The notes below the pieces were generated by a model, which had not been told where the DNA came from, made no database searches, and saw nothing but the letters and a program-made list of their open reading frames with translations. Below are positions 22,822-33,706 of a stretch of 64,000 bases of DNA, piece by piece. Source of the DNA: Phlegmacium glaucopus (lineage: Eukaryota > Basidiomycota > Agaricomycetes > Agaricales > Cortinariaceae). The position numbers and the translations under genes are program-made. The stretch spans positions 124,001-188,000 of the forward strand of contig MU130545.1 of the NCBI GenBank assembly GCA_015039465.1, given 5' to 3'. Each line of letters begins with the position of its first letter. The stretch's first letter is position 1.

Positions 22822-23443
22822 TTACAAATCGTTCATACAAATGTAACTAAGCAATCTATGGAACCGGCTTGTTATTTTATTAAAAACACGTTCACACAAA
22901 TCTTTCGCGCCGGGGGTGGTAGTAGCGTTCCTCGTCGTTATGAGGTCATCCAATGAATCTGACGAAATATTCAAATGTGTGAACCACGGAGTGGGAGGAT
23001 ATGAACGTTCGACATTGTTGGATGGAAAGGTCGACTGCTGGTTTGTATTGAGATAGGTTTGAGTACATCATGCGTGTGTTCGAATGAGTGCTTACCGCAC
23101 GACGCCCTACTGGAGCCTGATGAGTTATGTTATCTGTTCGACCGGTGTCATGGTTATGTGAACCCATTAGAATATAAAGCTTACCTGAAGGACCTGTGCT
23201 ATCTGCAGACGGAGTACTTTGTTCCATGGGAGTTGGATCTAAATGTGATACCTTGTATCAGCTGTTTTGTAGAGGCAGGAGCAAGGGCTGGTCTTTACTG
23301 TGATGGAACGGTGGAAGTTGTCTGCTATGCATGTTTTCAACAGTGTTGAATGAGTCTACATTTGTCGTTGTCCGACTGTGATCTGACTGGAAAACGTCGC
23401 CGTGAATTGTGGTGTACTTGTTAAATAAAGAGAACGTTAGCAT
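22822..23443 (-). CDS. Family X member X4, 149 aa, four exons, intact
   Basis: Exons are 23299-23443 (145 nt), 23185-23238 (54), 23096-23133 (38) and 22822-23034 (213), the same lengths as X1 although many bases differ. The second intron is shorter. Protein landmarks are NKYTTIHGDVFQSDHSRTTT, a proline-rich middle, ISSDSLDDL and SRFHRLLSYICMNDL. Start, stop and all six splice sites are conserved. Function unknown. Confidence 0.75.
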
Positions 23444-23514
23444 GTAGGGGATAGTAAGAGCTGGGGCCCGGGTGGGGCAGATTTACTTAAATCACCACTA
23501 AAATAGTGTTATCT

Positions 23515-24060
23515 AAGCCGAATTAACTCCCTGACAGGGTTCCATATCGGTTAGGCCCTGGCTTCAATCTTGAGCGTTAAAGTTTAACCTTTGGCAACGC
23601 TCAAGTTCTAATAAAGGTGTTTTAAGCGCTTGTTAAAAAAAACTACTGTATGGTAGAAACTGGCGCTCAGGACAAGAGAGCTTACATTGTTCCCGGCATT
23701 TCCGAAAAATTTCAGTCTCAGATCCGAAAACACCAATTAATATTGATGCGGCTCTCACCTTGCGTTAACGTTGCTTGTTGTTCACAGTCCGCTCCGATTT
23801 GCTTTGAGAAGGGTCCATAAATGCAAATATTCAGTTTTTTTCCTCTCAATTGTAGACTTCCTATGGCATCTAGGAGACTGGGACAGCAATAGGTGGACAA
23901 GATTCCGCCAAGGCATTAATTATCCCTATTTTTAAGCGGGATAGATGGAATGATTGTAAATAATGACGTATATATTTTACGCCGACTTATTTCAGGTGCT
24001 TATAGAATGAAAAAAGAGACGAAATTCACACGGAATTCGAGTGAGGCAGTGCACATCCCT
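23515..24060. repeat. Repeat C, second copy (single minisatellite unit)
   Basis: This is the same leader as 19085-19410 in diverged form, ending in one 'attcacacggaattcgagtg' unit near 24024. Confidence 0.8.
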
Positions 24061-24194
24061 TGGCGGTTGAAATGATCGAAGTTTTCACGACCGGATTTAG
24101 TGTGGGAAGTGATTATGGTGTGTGGTCGTTATTATTAATGGGAGGTTTATATGATTTCACTTCGGCTGGTTGTTTGTAAAGGTGTGGTGAAGGG

Positions 24195-24826
24195 AAAAGA
24201 GGCCGAATTCGCTCCCTGACAGCTATTTCCGGGTTCCAGACCGGTTAGCCTCCGGCTCCCCTCAATCTTGGGCGTTAAAAATTTAAAGTTTGCCTGCGTT
24301 TTCTGCTCAAGTGCTAACAAAGCTTGCCTTCCGTTCATAACCCTCTCTGATTTACTTTAGAAGGGTCCATAAATGAAAGTAGTCAATTTATTTCCTCCCA
24401 TTTGTAGACTTCACATAGCACCTAGACTGGGACAGCAATGGTGAGATAGCCTCAGACAGGACGAGATTCCGCCAAGGATCAATTAAGGTCAAGTGCCAAC
24501 TGATCAATGACACAGATTCTATTTAAGCAGGATGATTATAAATAATTACGTCATTAGATTTATCTCAGGCGCTTATAAAACAAAAAGACTCCCAATGACG
24601 ACTGGGCGTGGGAGACACGGGTAGAATAGCGGGTAAAGACTCTTAAATTCACACGGAATTCGGGTGAGGCAGTGCACGTCAGGCGCTTATAAAACAAAAA
24701 GACTGTTAAATTCACACGGGATTCGGGTGAGGCAGTGCACATTAGGCGCTTATAAAACAAAAAGACTCTACATTCACACGGAATTCGGGTGAGGCAGCGG
24801 GTGATGCAGTGCACGCCCCTTGGGGC
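24195..24826. repeat. Repeat C, third copy with minisatellite array
   Basis: The leader ('agctatttccgggttccaga') is followed from about 24568 by head-to-tail units with 'ggcgcttataaaacaaaaag' and 'attcacacgg.attcgggtg'. The open minus frame at 24560-24814 is just the repeat read three times. Confidence 0.85.
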
Positions 24827-25137
24827 TCGAAATGATCGAAGTCTTCATGAGCAGACTTCGTGAAGATATGCCGTTTTTGAGAAGTGATATGATGTGTGGC
24901 CATCATCATTAATGGGAGATGAATATGATTTCACCTGGGTGGTTGGCGGTGAACGACGATGAAAAGAAAACGAAATGACATTTCCCATTTAAAACATAGT
25001 CCATTCAAATTCACCTGCAATTCAGTTAATAGTGAACCCAGCGCCATGTCATCTAATCCCACTCCAATTCAGCAAGTATCCGTGAAAAGCGGGGGAACAG
25101 TTTAGTTACATATAAACATATAAATTTCCATCTTGAA

Positions 25138-25772
25138 TTACAGATGTTTCATACAGACGTAACCAAGCAATGTATGGAACCAGCCCGTTCCTTTGTGAAG
25201 AACATATTGATACAAATCTTCTGCGACGGGGGTGGCAGTAGTAGCGTTCCTCGTCCTGCTTAGGTCATCCAATGAATCTGACGAAATGTTTGAATGTATG
25301 GACCACAGAGCGGGAGGATATGAATGTTCGACATCGTTGGATGGGGAAGTTGATTGCTGGTTTGTATTGCGATAGATTTGAGTACATCACGCGCGTGTGT
25401 CCGAATGAGCGCTTACCATGCGATGCGCTCCTGTTGGCTGATGAGGTATATTATCTGTTCAACCAGAGTACTGTGAGTGTGATATGAATGGGGAACATTA
25501 AAAATATAAAGCTTACCCGAAGGACGGCTATCAGCAGACGGAGTACGTGGTTCCATGAGAGTTAGGTCTAAATGTGATAACTTATATCAGTTGTTTTGTA
25601 GAGACAAGAACAAGAACTGGTTTTAACCCTGACGGAAAGGTAGAGGTCGGCTGCTATGCGTGTTTTTAACATTGTTGAATGAGTCTACATTTGTCGTCGT
25701 CCGACTGTGATCTGACAGATAAATGTCGCCGTTAATTGTGGTGTAGTTGTTAAATAAAGAGAATGTTGGCAT
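25138..25772 (-). CDS. Family X member X5, 150 aa, four exons, probably intact
   Basis: Open from ATG at 25772 to TAA at 25138. Exon 2 has lost three bases and exon 4 gained three. The usual CAGCAG acceptor of intron 3 is CAGCAA here, so splicing must use the first AG, adding one glutamine. The intron 1 donor is GTTAAA, weaker than in the other copies and the one doubtful point. Landmarks are NNYTTINGDIYLSDHSRTTT and TGWFHTLLGYVCMKHL. Confidence 0.62.
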
Positions 25773-26109
25773 GTAGGGGATAGTAAAAGCTGAGTGGGGG
25801 AGGTGGAGGCGCAAGATCTATATACTCGCCGTGCTTATCAGATACTAATTTCTTATCAGATAACTAACATTGTTCTGTCCTAAAAAGGGCTTGTGGCTGA
25901 TGAGTACATCCGTAAGGGGTTCCCATCATCACGGGACGCCGCTGGGCAATGGAGCCAAAGCAAATTTTCAAGGGAGTACTGATTATTAAATAGTTTTGAG
26001 CCATGTTGTAGCCTTCGAGTGTAAATCTAGCCCAATAAATACATCATATTGTGATCTGGTTTTATTCAACAAAGAGGCAAAGACAACAAGTAACCGAACT
26101 TAGAGCAGA

Positions 26110-27647
26110 CCCTCACCTTTTACAACCCAGTAGGTTGGATCCGACCGAGAAAGTCGATGGGAACGAATGGACCAAGAGTCTGACACCCCAAGTTCCCATG
26201 TCGAAATGAAGATGTCAGAGCTTCCTTGATGGCGAGTATACAATCGGTAACATAAAATTCTGTGCTTCGAATCTGAGCCGAACCTGCCGAATGCGGTTTT
26301 CTCGGTTCTGGTCGATGATCATATTGGTCCTGCCACACCCACGCCATCATTGGCGTCTTCGTCAAAGTCGAGATCAAAATCCCTTGTGGACACGTTATCG
26401 TCTGCTTCGAGTCTGCAGAAAACATGCTTGACCCATCCGCCAAGGCAACGATGATAGACGCAGGCCTTGTTGTAGACAATCGATCAGTTCGACAACGGAT
26501 TACTTCTGCCCGGTTCAGTCAGCATGCAAGTTGGCGAAAGGAACTGTTGTCAAATCTATCACTAGGTTGACGGAATGGCGCAAAACTATTCAGGTGTCAG
26601 AGAGGAAATGACTACGCGAAACAGCACTAGGTCTGTAAGTTCGTTTTCAGTCTATTTTTTTTCGCTGAAGGCTATAGACGCGAACATCGACGACAGGTGT
26701 CACGTATGCACGAATGGACCTATCTCTCTTCACTTCTGAAAGAGTCATGAGTAAGAGTCGATCTCTTGCTCTCTTCCCTTTGGCTGGCTGTTTACTTTCA
26801 CTGAAGGAAGAAGTTTGAAGCTCAACAAAGTCCTAGTTCTAGCGTAGATGCTCTCGACGAAGTCATCCGCGACGTTCCTCCACCAGAAATAGAAACTCCA
26901 GGTATCCAAATTGAAGTCTTCCTTGGGCTGACGAATCATATGAAGTTTCTGCAACGGTAAGAGACTTTTTTTATACATTTTCTGCTGTTGACTGTCGCAT
27001 TTAATCAATAAAATAGATAACCAACCATTACTGCGTCTTCGATCCAGATCCTTCCATCGTCGGGCCCATTGTATGCCATCAATTCAACTATACTTCCAGG
27101 AATGAAGAGAAAGCGTTTTGGGGCGTCAAGTGCATCAATTAATTCGTCTTCTTCGTTTTCAACGACGCCGTCAAGCATGTAGATATGAGTGCGACTATGG
27201 ATGAGGAGACCAGCAGATGTAGGTGAATGGATGAAGAGAGTGGGATCTGCACACACGAGAGGAGCCTACGCCATCGATTCGAGCGACCGTAGCTACAGCC
27301 TCAATGGCATTTCCAGGGTTGGGACTCATGTCGGACACTACGAAGCTTATCATCCACAATCTCCTCCGCCGATGAACCAAATCTTGTAGGGCTCTAACCA
27401 AATGTTGTGTGAAGTAAATCCTCAAGATATTTTGTGTCTTTCACCAATGCATCTCTCATCAAGACTTGGGATGTCAGAGATAGTTGTTCTCTGCTCGTAG
27501 TCTTTCTCGACATGAAACAGCGATCTGACTTTGAAAACACTTATCATGGGTCAATTGGCTTCAGAATTGGTCGTGTCGCCAGGTACAGGTGAGGGCATGG
27601 TATTGAGCTAGTGCAACAGATCTATGTGGAGCGCTAATGCATGACCC
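26110..27647 (+). pseudogene. BEACH-domain protein gene fragment, copy 2
   Basis: It covers the upstream segment, then the PH-BEACH part, with deletions and shifts. The section 27000-27400 appears inverted: [20 protein letters not shown] and [13 protein letters not shown] read on the minus strand between about 27060 and 27210, flanked by plus-strand pieces. The inverted part is about 26990-27400. It ends near 27640, where a FOL3 piece begins. Confidence 0.75.
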
Positions 27648-27943
27648 CCTTCCGTTCACACCCCTCCTGAGGGCATGCTGTAGATTAAAGGTGTGTCTCC
27701 CACCGAGGTAAAAGCGGTAGTGGAAGAATTAATCCCTGATGCTGAGGTTTGGGTCGTTCCCGCTCTTGACCCCAAGGTTGAAAATGGACTGGAGGAAAGT
27801 GAGGGTCCGTAGGAGAATTCGTTAAGGTGCGTTGCGCAGCAAAGAGGTGAAAAGGTGAGGAAAGAGTGGGAGAAGCCAATTTGGCCGGAAGAGTCTATCT
27901 CGTCGCTGATTTTTATCGGTTTTTGGATCAATTGGTATAAAAA
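27648..27943 (+). pseudogene. FOL3 3' fragment F2
   Basis: It matches about the last 280 bases of FOL3, from the GMPWIKGVPPTEV region (here with an in-frame stop, 'ctgtagatt') to the 'gttttggatcaattggtata' end. It also carries the acidic insertion absent from the intact gene and a deletion around the KRRKSDEEG part. Non-functional. Confidence 0.88.
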
Positions 27944-28329
27944 CATAAACGAAATCTGACATGCGGCAGAAACTGACGGTACCAGATGACTAGACGGCCG
28001 TAGCCGCGTCAATATTCCTCCGGGAGTAGTTTATCTATTCAAATCTATTTTCTAAACCAGGATGGTATTACAATGTACCGTGAAAACGACTAAGCTTAAG
28101 AGCATAAGCGTCAACAACTGCTGTCTAAAAAAATCTGGTAAAGAGATGTTGACTGGTGATATTTATAAGAGAAAGACGCGATGCCGAAAGCTTTCTCAAG
28201 CGTTCGAGAGCTGAGGCGTTGAGGCCTGCGCCTTCCGTTCGTTGCCGAGAGCCTCTTATCTTATTATTTTCTCGCCTGGCTCTGCTTTAACGCAGCAGGG
28301 GATGCTACACGCGATCTTGCTTTGTTGGG

Positions 28330-28530
28330 GGTACAGCGTGATGTCATCATTTTTTCCACATTTGGAAGGCGGTATATAGCGAAGTGTGGTATCTATTTTA
28401 CATGAAGACACCGAAAATAAGGCATGAGGAGTTTTTACGAACGTTGTTGGAGTTGTGAGCATTGGGGATCGAAATGATCGAATTTTTTGAGATTTTGAGA
28501 GATGTGGGTTTTTTTGGGGAGGTGGCCTCT
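28330..28530. repeat. Repeat B, another copy
   Basis: Similar to 18245-18451, with 'tttccacatttggaaggcgg' and 'gcgaagtgtgg', and continuing into the shared 3' flank of X6. Non-coding. Confidence 0.7.
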
Positions 28531-28834
28531 TTGACTAAGTGGCATGGTATGTGGTCATGGTCATCTCATTAATGGGAAGGGAATATGATTTCGGGTGGTT
28601 GGTGGTGAAGGTGTGGTGAAGGGAGGAGAAAGCGTGACGAAAACTCATACAATGAAAAGGCCACCAGCGACGATGAGAAGAAAAAGAAAAAGAAAGAAAT
28701 GATATTTCCCATATAAAGTATAGTACATTCATTGCTGAACCAAAGCAGCATGTCATTATAACCCTACTCCAATTCAGCAAGTACCCATGAAAAGCAGGGG
28801 AACGCGGTAGTTACATCTAAATTTCCATCTTGAA

Positions 28835-29467
28835 TTACAAACCCTCCATACAAACGTAACCAAGCAGTGTATGGAACCAGCCCGTTCCTTTGTGAAGAAT
28901 ATATTGATACAATTTTTTCGCGACGGGGGCGGTAGTAGCGTTCCTCATTGTGCTAATGTTATCCAATGACTCTGAGGAAATATTTGAATGTGTGAACCGC
29001 GGAGAGGGAGGATATGAATGTTCGACATCGTTGGATGGGGAAGTTGACTGCTGGTTTGCATTGAGACAGATTTGAGTACATTACGCATGTGTTCCAACGA
29101 GCGCTTACCGTGCGATACGCTCCTGTTGCCTGATGAGGTATATTATCTGTTCGACCGTAGTACTGTGAGTGTGATATTTATGGGGAACATGAAAAATATA
29201 AAGCTTACCCGAAGGACGGCTATCAGCAGACGGAGTACGTGGTTCCATGAGAGTTGGATCTAAATGCGATAGCTTATATCAGTTGTTTTGTAGAGGCAGG
29301 AGGAGCAAGAACTGGTTTTTACCGTGAGGGAAAGGTAGAGGTTGGCTGCTATGGGTGCTTTCAATAGTGTTGTATGAGTCTACATTTGTCGTCGTCCGAC
29401 TGTGATCTGACTGGTAAATGTCGCCGTGAATTGTGGTGTAGTTGTTGAAGAAAGAGAATGTTGGCAT
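28835..29467 (-). CDS. Family X member X6, 148 aa, four exons, intact
   Basis: Open from ATG at 29467 to TAA at 28835 with exons of 145, 51, 38 and 213 nt. It shares with X5 a three-base loss in exon 2 and the HKGTGWFHTLLGYVC C-terminus, so the two are sisters. All donors are GTAAG or GTAAA. Landmarks are NNYTTIHGDIYQSDHSRTTT and SSESLDN. Function unknown. Confidence 0.74.
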
Positions 29468-29599
29468 GTAGGGGGGTAGTAAAAGCTGAGTGGGAGGTGG
29501 AGGTGCAAGGTCTCGCTTTTGAGATATACTCAAATCAGGCGCTAAAAATAGTTACATACAAATGGTTTATCAGATATCACGTCAATGGTTTATCAGATG

Positions 29600-31905
29600 A
29601 ATTGGATGGGAAAGGGTCAAGTTCCCATGTCGAAATGAAGATGTCAGAGCCTCCTTGATGCCGAGTACAATTGGTGACATAAAATTCTGTACTTCGAATC
29701 TGAGCCGAACCTGCCGAATGCGGTTCTCTATTGGTCCTGCCACATCCACGCCATCATCGGCGTCTTCGTCAAAATCCCTTGCGGACACGTTATCATCTGC
29801 TTCGAGTCTGCAGAAAACATGCTTGACCCATCAGCCAAGACAACGATGATCGACGCAGGCCTTGTTGTAGACAATCGGTCAGGTCGACAACGGATCGCTT
29901 CTGCCCGGTTCAATATGCAGGTTGGCGAAAGGACTGTTGTCAACGCTATCACTAGGTTGAGGGAATGGCGGAAAACTATTCAGGTGTTAGAGAGGAAATG
30001 GCTACGCGAAACAGTACTAGATCTGTAAGTTCGTTTTCAGTCCATTTTTTTCGCTGAAGGGCTATAGACGCGCACATCGGCGACAGGTATCACGTACGCA
30101 AGAATGGACCTATCTTTTGAACTTCTGAAGGAAGCGTGAGAGTGAAAGTCGATCTTTTGCTCTCTTTCCTTTTGCTGACTTTTTACTTTCACTGAAGGAG
30201 GAAGCTTGGAGCTCAAAAAGTCCTAGTTGCTCTCGACGAAATCATCCACGACGTTCCTCCACCAGAAATAGAAACTCCAGGTATCCAAATTGAAGTTCCT
30301 CGTTGGGGCTGACGAATCATATGAAATTTCTGCAAAGGTAAGAGACTTTTTTTATACATTCTCTGCTGTTGACTGTCGTGTTTAATCAGTAAAACAGATA
30401 ATAAACTATTAGCGGAGGAGATTGTGGATGATAAGCTTCGTAGAGTCCGACATGAGCTCGAACCTGGACAAGTCATTGAGGCTGTAGCTACGGTTGCTCG
30501 GATTGATGGTGTAGACTCTTTTCGTATGTGCAGATTCATCCATTCATCCATACCTCCCATATCAGCTGGTCCCCTCATCCTTGGTCACACTCATATCTAC
30601 ATGCTTGACGGCGTTGTTGAAAAGGAAGAAGGCGAGGTCATTGATGCACATGATGCACCAAAACGCTTGCTCTTCCTTCCTGGAAGCATAGTTGAATTGA
30701 TGTTTCACAACGGGCCCGACGATGACAAGTCTGGATCGAACCTCAAGGAAGATGCAATGATGGACCAAATTTCATAAGGCTCATGACCAAATCGTGACTT
30801 ACGGGGCAAAAGGTTTCTGTTCCGCGATATCGCGTACGTATATTATCAAGATGTTTCCTGTCTTCCACTAATGCATTTCATCATCAAGAGTTGAGATGTA
30901 TTTCAGAGATAGTCGACTGCTCGTAGTCGCTCTCGACAACAAACGGAGATCTGACTTTGAACAACATTTCCCGAGTATCATGGGTCGATTAGCTTCAGAA
31001 TTGGTCATGTCGCCAGGTACAAGATCTCAACTCAACGGACTCCTTTACGCATGGTGGGTTCTGGGATGTCTGGCTTTCGATTTGATGAACTTTCAACAGC
31101 GACGAGGAAATGACAGGCTAGGGAACTCAGTAATGTGTGTTTGATGATCATCAGACTTGGGTCCTTGCTCACTGTCACTCGCTCTAGCTTGCCTGTTAGA
31201 ACATATTGAATCAAATATCTGGGAGAACTGGTAGCGATGCTACTTAATATCCTGTCTGTCGTATGTACGTATTCAACCAAAAATAATCTCTAGCGGTTCT
31301 CATCGAGAGTAAGGATTCCAGAAACGTCGTCGTCGTTTGTCACTTACGTCCAACGTTTTTACTAGCCTCACGAAGCCCATGGATGCCCTCACTCCTGCAC
31401 GATGTCGAGCTGCTGAGACAAGATATACAAACATCGGAAGTGTTGGTGAAGAGCCTTTCCATTATGGAATACATTTCAGCTCTTCCATGATCGCGTCTCG
31501 CCCCTTCGCCAATATGCTCAAGGAGGAGATTGATATTAAAAGCCCCTGACCCAGTGACTTGCCACGAGCATATAATTCAAGCGGGTCAAGATGTGAGAGG
31601 AGACGTTCGAGAATTGATTCCAGAAGTTCTTCACATGCCCTGAGTAAGAAATGAAAGTTTCTTTCTAGTATTTTACGCAGCCGACCCGACCAGGTTTTTG
31701 GAGAATTCAACCAACCACAATTTTTGGTGTTATGCACCATATTGGGAAACGGATCAATGATATTAAACTTCCTCCCTGGGCCTGGCGCTCTTGTTCGTTG
31801 TTTGGAATAGACAATCAAAAGTTCAAGTTCCGCGCAGCAACATGCATCATTGGTCATGCTCCCGATGTCGTTCATATCTTATAATCTGGGTTTACGTAAT
31901 GATCC
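29600..31905 (+). pseudogene. BEACH-domain protein gene fragment, copy 3 (longest)
   Basis: The most complete copy. In order: [19 protein letters not shown] near 29860; [25 protein letters not shown] start [20 protein letters not shown] from 30427; [20 protein letters not shown] near 30580; [33 protein letters not shown] near 30900; then BEACH-domain pieces [20 protein letters not shown] near 31352 and [15 protein letters not shown] near 31457, and DVRGDVRELIPEV near 31590. These fit beige/BPH1-type proteins closely. Stops and frame changes between pieces show decay, and introns are retained, so it was copied as genomic DNA. The protein's N-terminal bulk and WD repeats are absent. Confidence 0.8.
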
Positions 31906-32221
31906 CCCTTGAGGCCTCTCAGAAAGATTATCGATTTCAAGAGTAGGTGAATCGCCTGCCAATCATTCTGATCTGATATTAGGCAGAACTGATACTACCA
32001 CGTTATTGGTACGCACAGGCACGGGCGCGGGCACGGTAGCCGCGTCAATTTTCCTCTGCGAGTAGTTTATCTATTTAAATTTATTTTATAAACCTCTAGG
32101 CTTGCTCCAGGCGAGTATCACTGATGGTACCAACGATTAAACTTAAACATCAACAAATCCTGTCTAGTAAAAAGATATTGTCCGGTGATATTATTACATC
32201 TACTTAAATTTCCATCTTGAA
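31906..32221. repeat. Array spacer upstream of X7's 3' end
   Basis: It contains 'gagtagtttatctatttaaa', 'taaacctctaggcttgctc' and 'gtaaaaagatattgtccgg', also found near 42350-42480, 58030-58150 and 62680-62830. Confidence 0.7.
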
Positions 32222-32853
32222 TTACAAATTTTTCATACAAACGTAACCAAGCAATTTATGGAACCAGCCTGTTATTTTGTTAAAAACATATTGACACAAA
32301 TCTTTCGCGACGGGGGTAGTAGCGTTCCTCATCGTGCTGAGGTCATCCAGTGAATCCGACGAAATATTCGACTATGTGAACCGCGGAGGGGGTGGATATG
32401 AATGTTCTACATCGTGGGATGGGGAAGTTAACTGCTGGATTATATTGGGATAGATTTGAGTACATTACGCGTGCGTTCGAATGAGCGCTTACCGTTCGAC
32501 GCACTCCTGGTGCCTGATGAGATATGTTATCTGTTCAACCATAGTACTGTGAGTGTCGTATTTATGGGGAACATTAAAATATAAAGCTTACCTGAAGGAC
32601 CTGGGCTATCTGCAGACGGGGTACGTGGTTCCATGAGAGTTGGATCTAAATGTGATAGCTTATGTCAGTTTTGTAGAGGCAGGAGCAAGAGCTGCTAGTG
32701 ATTTTTACCGTGATGGAAAAGTAGAGGTCGGCTACTATGGGTGTTTCCAATAGTGTTGAATGAGTCTACATTTGTTCTCGTCCGACTGTGATCCGACCGA
32801 CGAACGTCGCCTTGAATTGTTGTGTAGTTGTTAAATACAATGAGTGCTAGCAT
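32222..32853 (-). pseudogene. Family X member X7, one nonsense codon
   Basis: All four exons, the start and the final TAA are present. Exon 4 carries a TAG at 32372-32374 in place of the usual histidine-serine of PRFTHSN, so the protein would end near residue 98, before the conserved C-terminal part. A three-base loss elsewhere keeps frame. It looks like a recent inactivation, or a shortened variant. Confidence 0.7.
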
Positions 32854-33086
32854 GTAGAGGGTAGTAAAAGCTGAGTTGTGGGGAGTGGAATGGGTTAAAA
32901 ACCATTAACCCACCGCTAAAAATAGCATGGCGTAGCAACTCCGCCAGCTTCCGCCAGCCCCTCTGATCGATCAAGATCGATCAGTAAGTTTCGGCAGCCA
33001 CCGGCAAGCTGACTACTATGTTCTTCCCGTTTTAAGGAGCATAGCCACTGCTCAATCGCTTAATAGGAATAACAATATTATAGGCT

Positions 33087-33094
33087 TCGAGTTT
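33087..33094. repeat. 8-bp target-site duplication, left (tcgagttt)
   Basis: TCGAGTTT directly precedes the transposon and recurs at 39627-39634 directly after it. Other array copies show the unoccupied site once, as 'ccttcgagtgtaaatctag'. Confidence 0.9.
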
Positions 33095-33706
33095 GGCTCG
33101 ATAGCGGTGTGTGTGGGTTCAATATTATAAAATAATTGAAAATAAATCAAAATCGAAAAAGGAAGGAAAGGAAGGAAAAGGAAAGAGAGAGAATGTATTT
33201 ACCTTGAACATACTGACGAAGCATCACATCACCTCTCCTTGGTGTGATGGCTCACATTCCGAGTCCACGTCGTCTCCAGGGCAGCCTCGGCTGTAGAATA
33301 TTTCCTGAATAGGAGAAATCACATCATTCCAAGTGAGCCAGTTTGTAGATACCAAACCATAAAGGGGTGGTTCGGCAAAGTTAATAATTTTGACATTTCA
33401 TCTTTTCGGGTTAGGCTGACCAGATACTCGCTTAGATTTCTTTCGGTTCATGCAGGCTGGAACCTGATAATGTGCGCAAATCAGTGATTATCTTGCCAGA
33501 TTGATGATTTGGGAATTGATTGCTAGTATAACACAGTACTACATACACTATTTATCCCAAAGTCCTGGTGTATTGCAAGGCTTCTTGGGTCTACTTGAGT
33601 TACGTCCTCGGCATGTGGTCTTCTTGCAGTCCTGACAGGGGCTCCGGCAATTCAAAGACTTCTGACTACCACTGCATTCAGGGTGAGCACATTTCGCACA
33701 TGTCCG

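Noticed and set aside
24560..24814. 84-residue repetitive protein
   Set aside because: It is the minisatellite unit translated several times; the frame is broken in the other arrays.
31462..31875. 137-residue open frame on the minus strand
   Set aside because: It is the antisense of BEACH-domain coding remnants ([10 protein letters not shown]..., [10 protein letters not shown]), which explain the sequence better.
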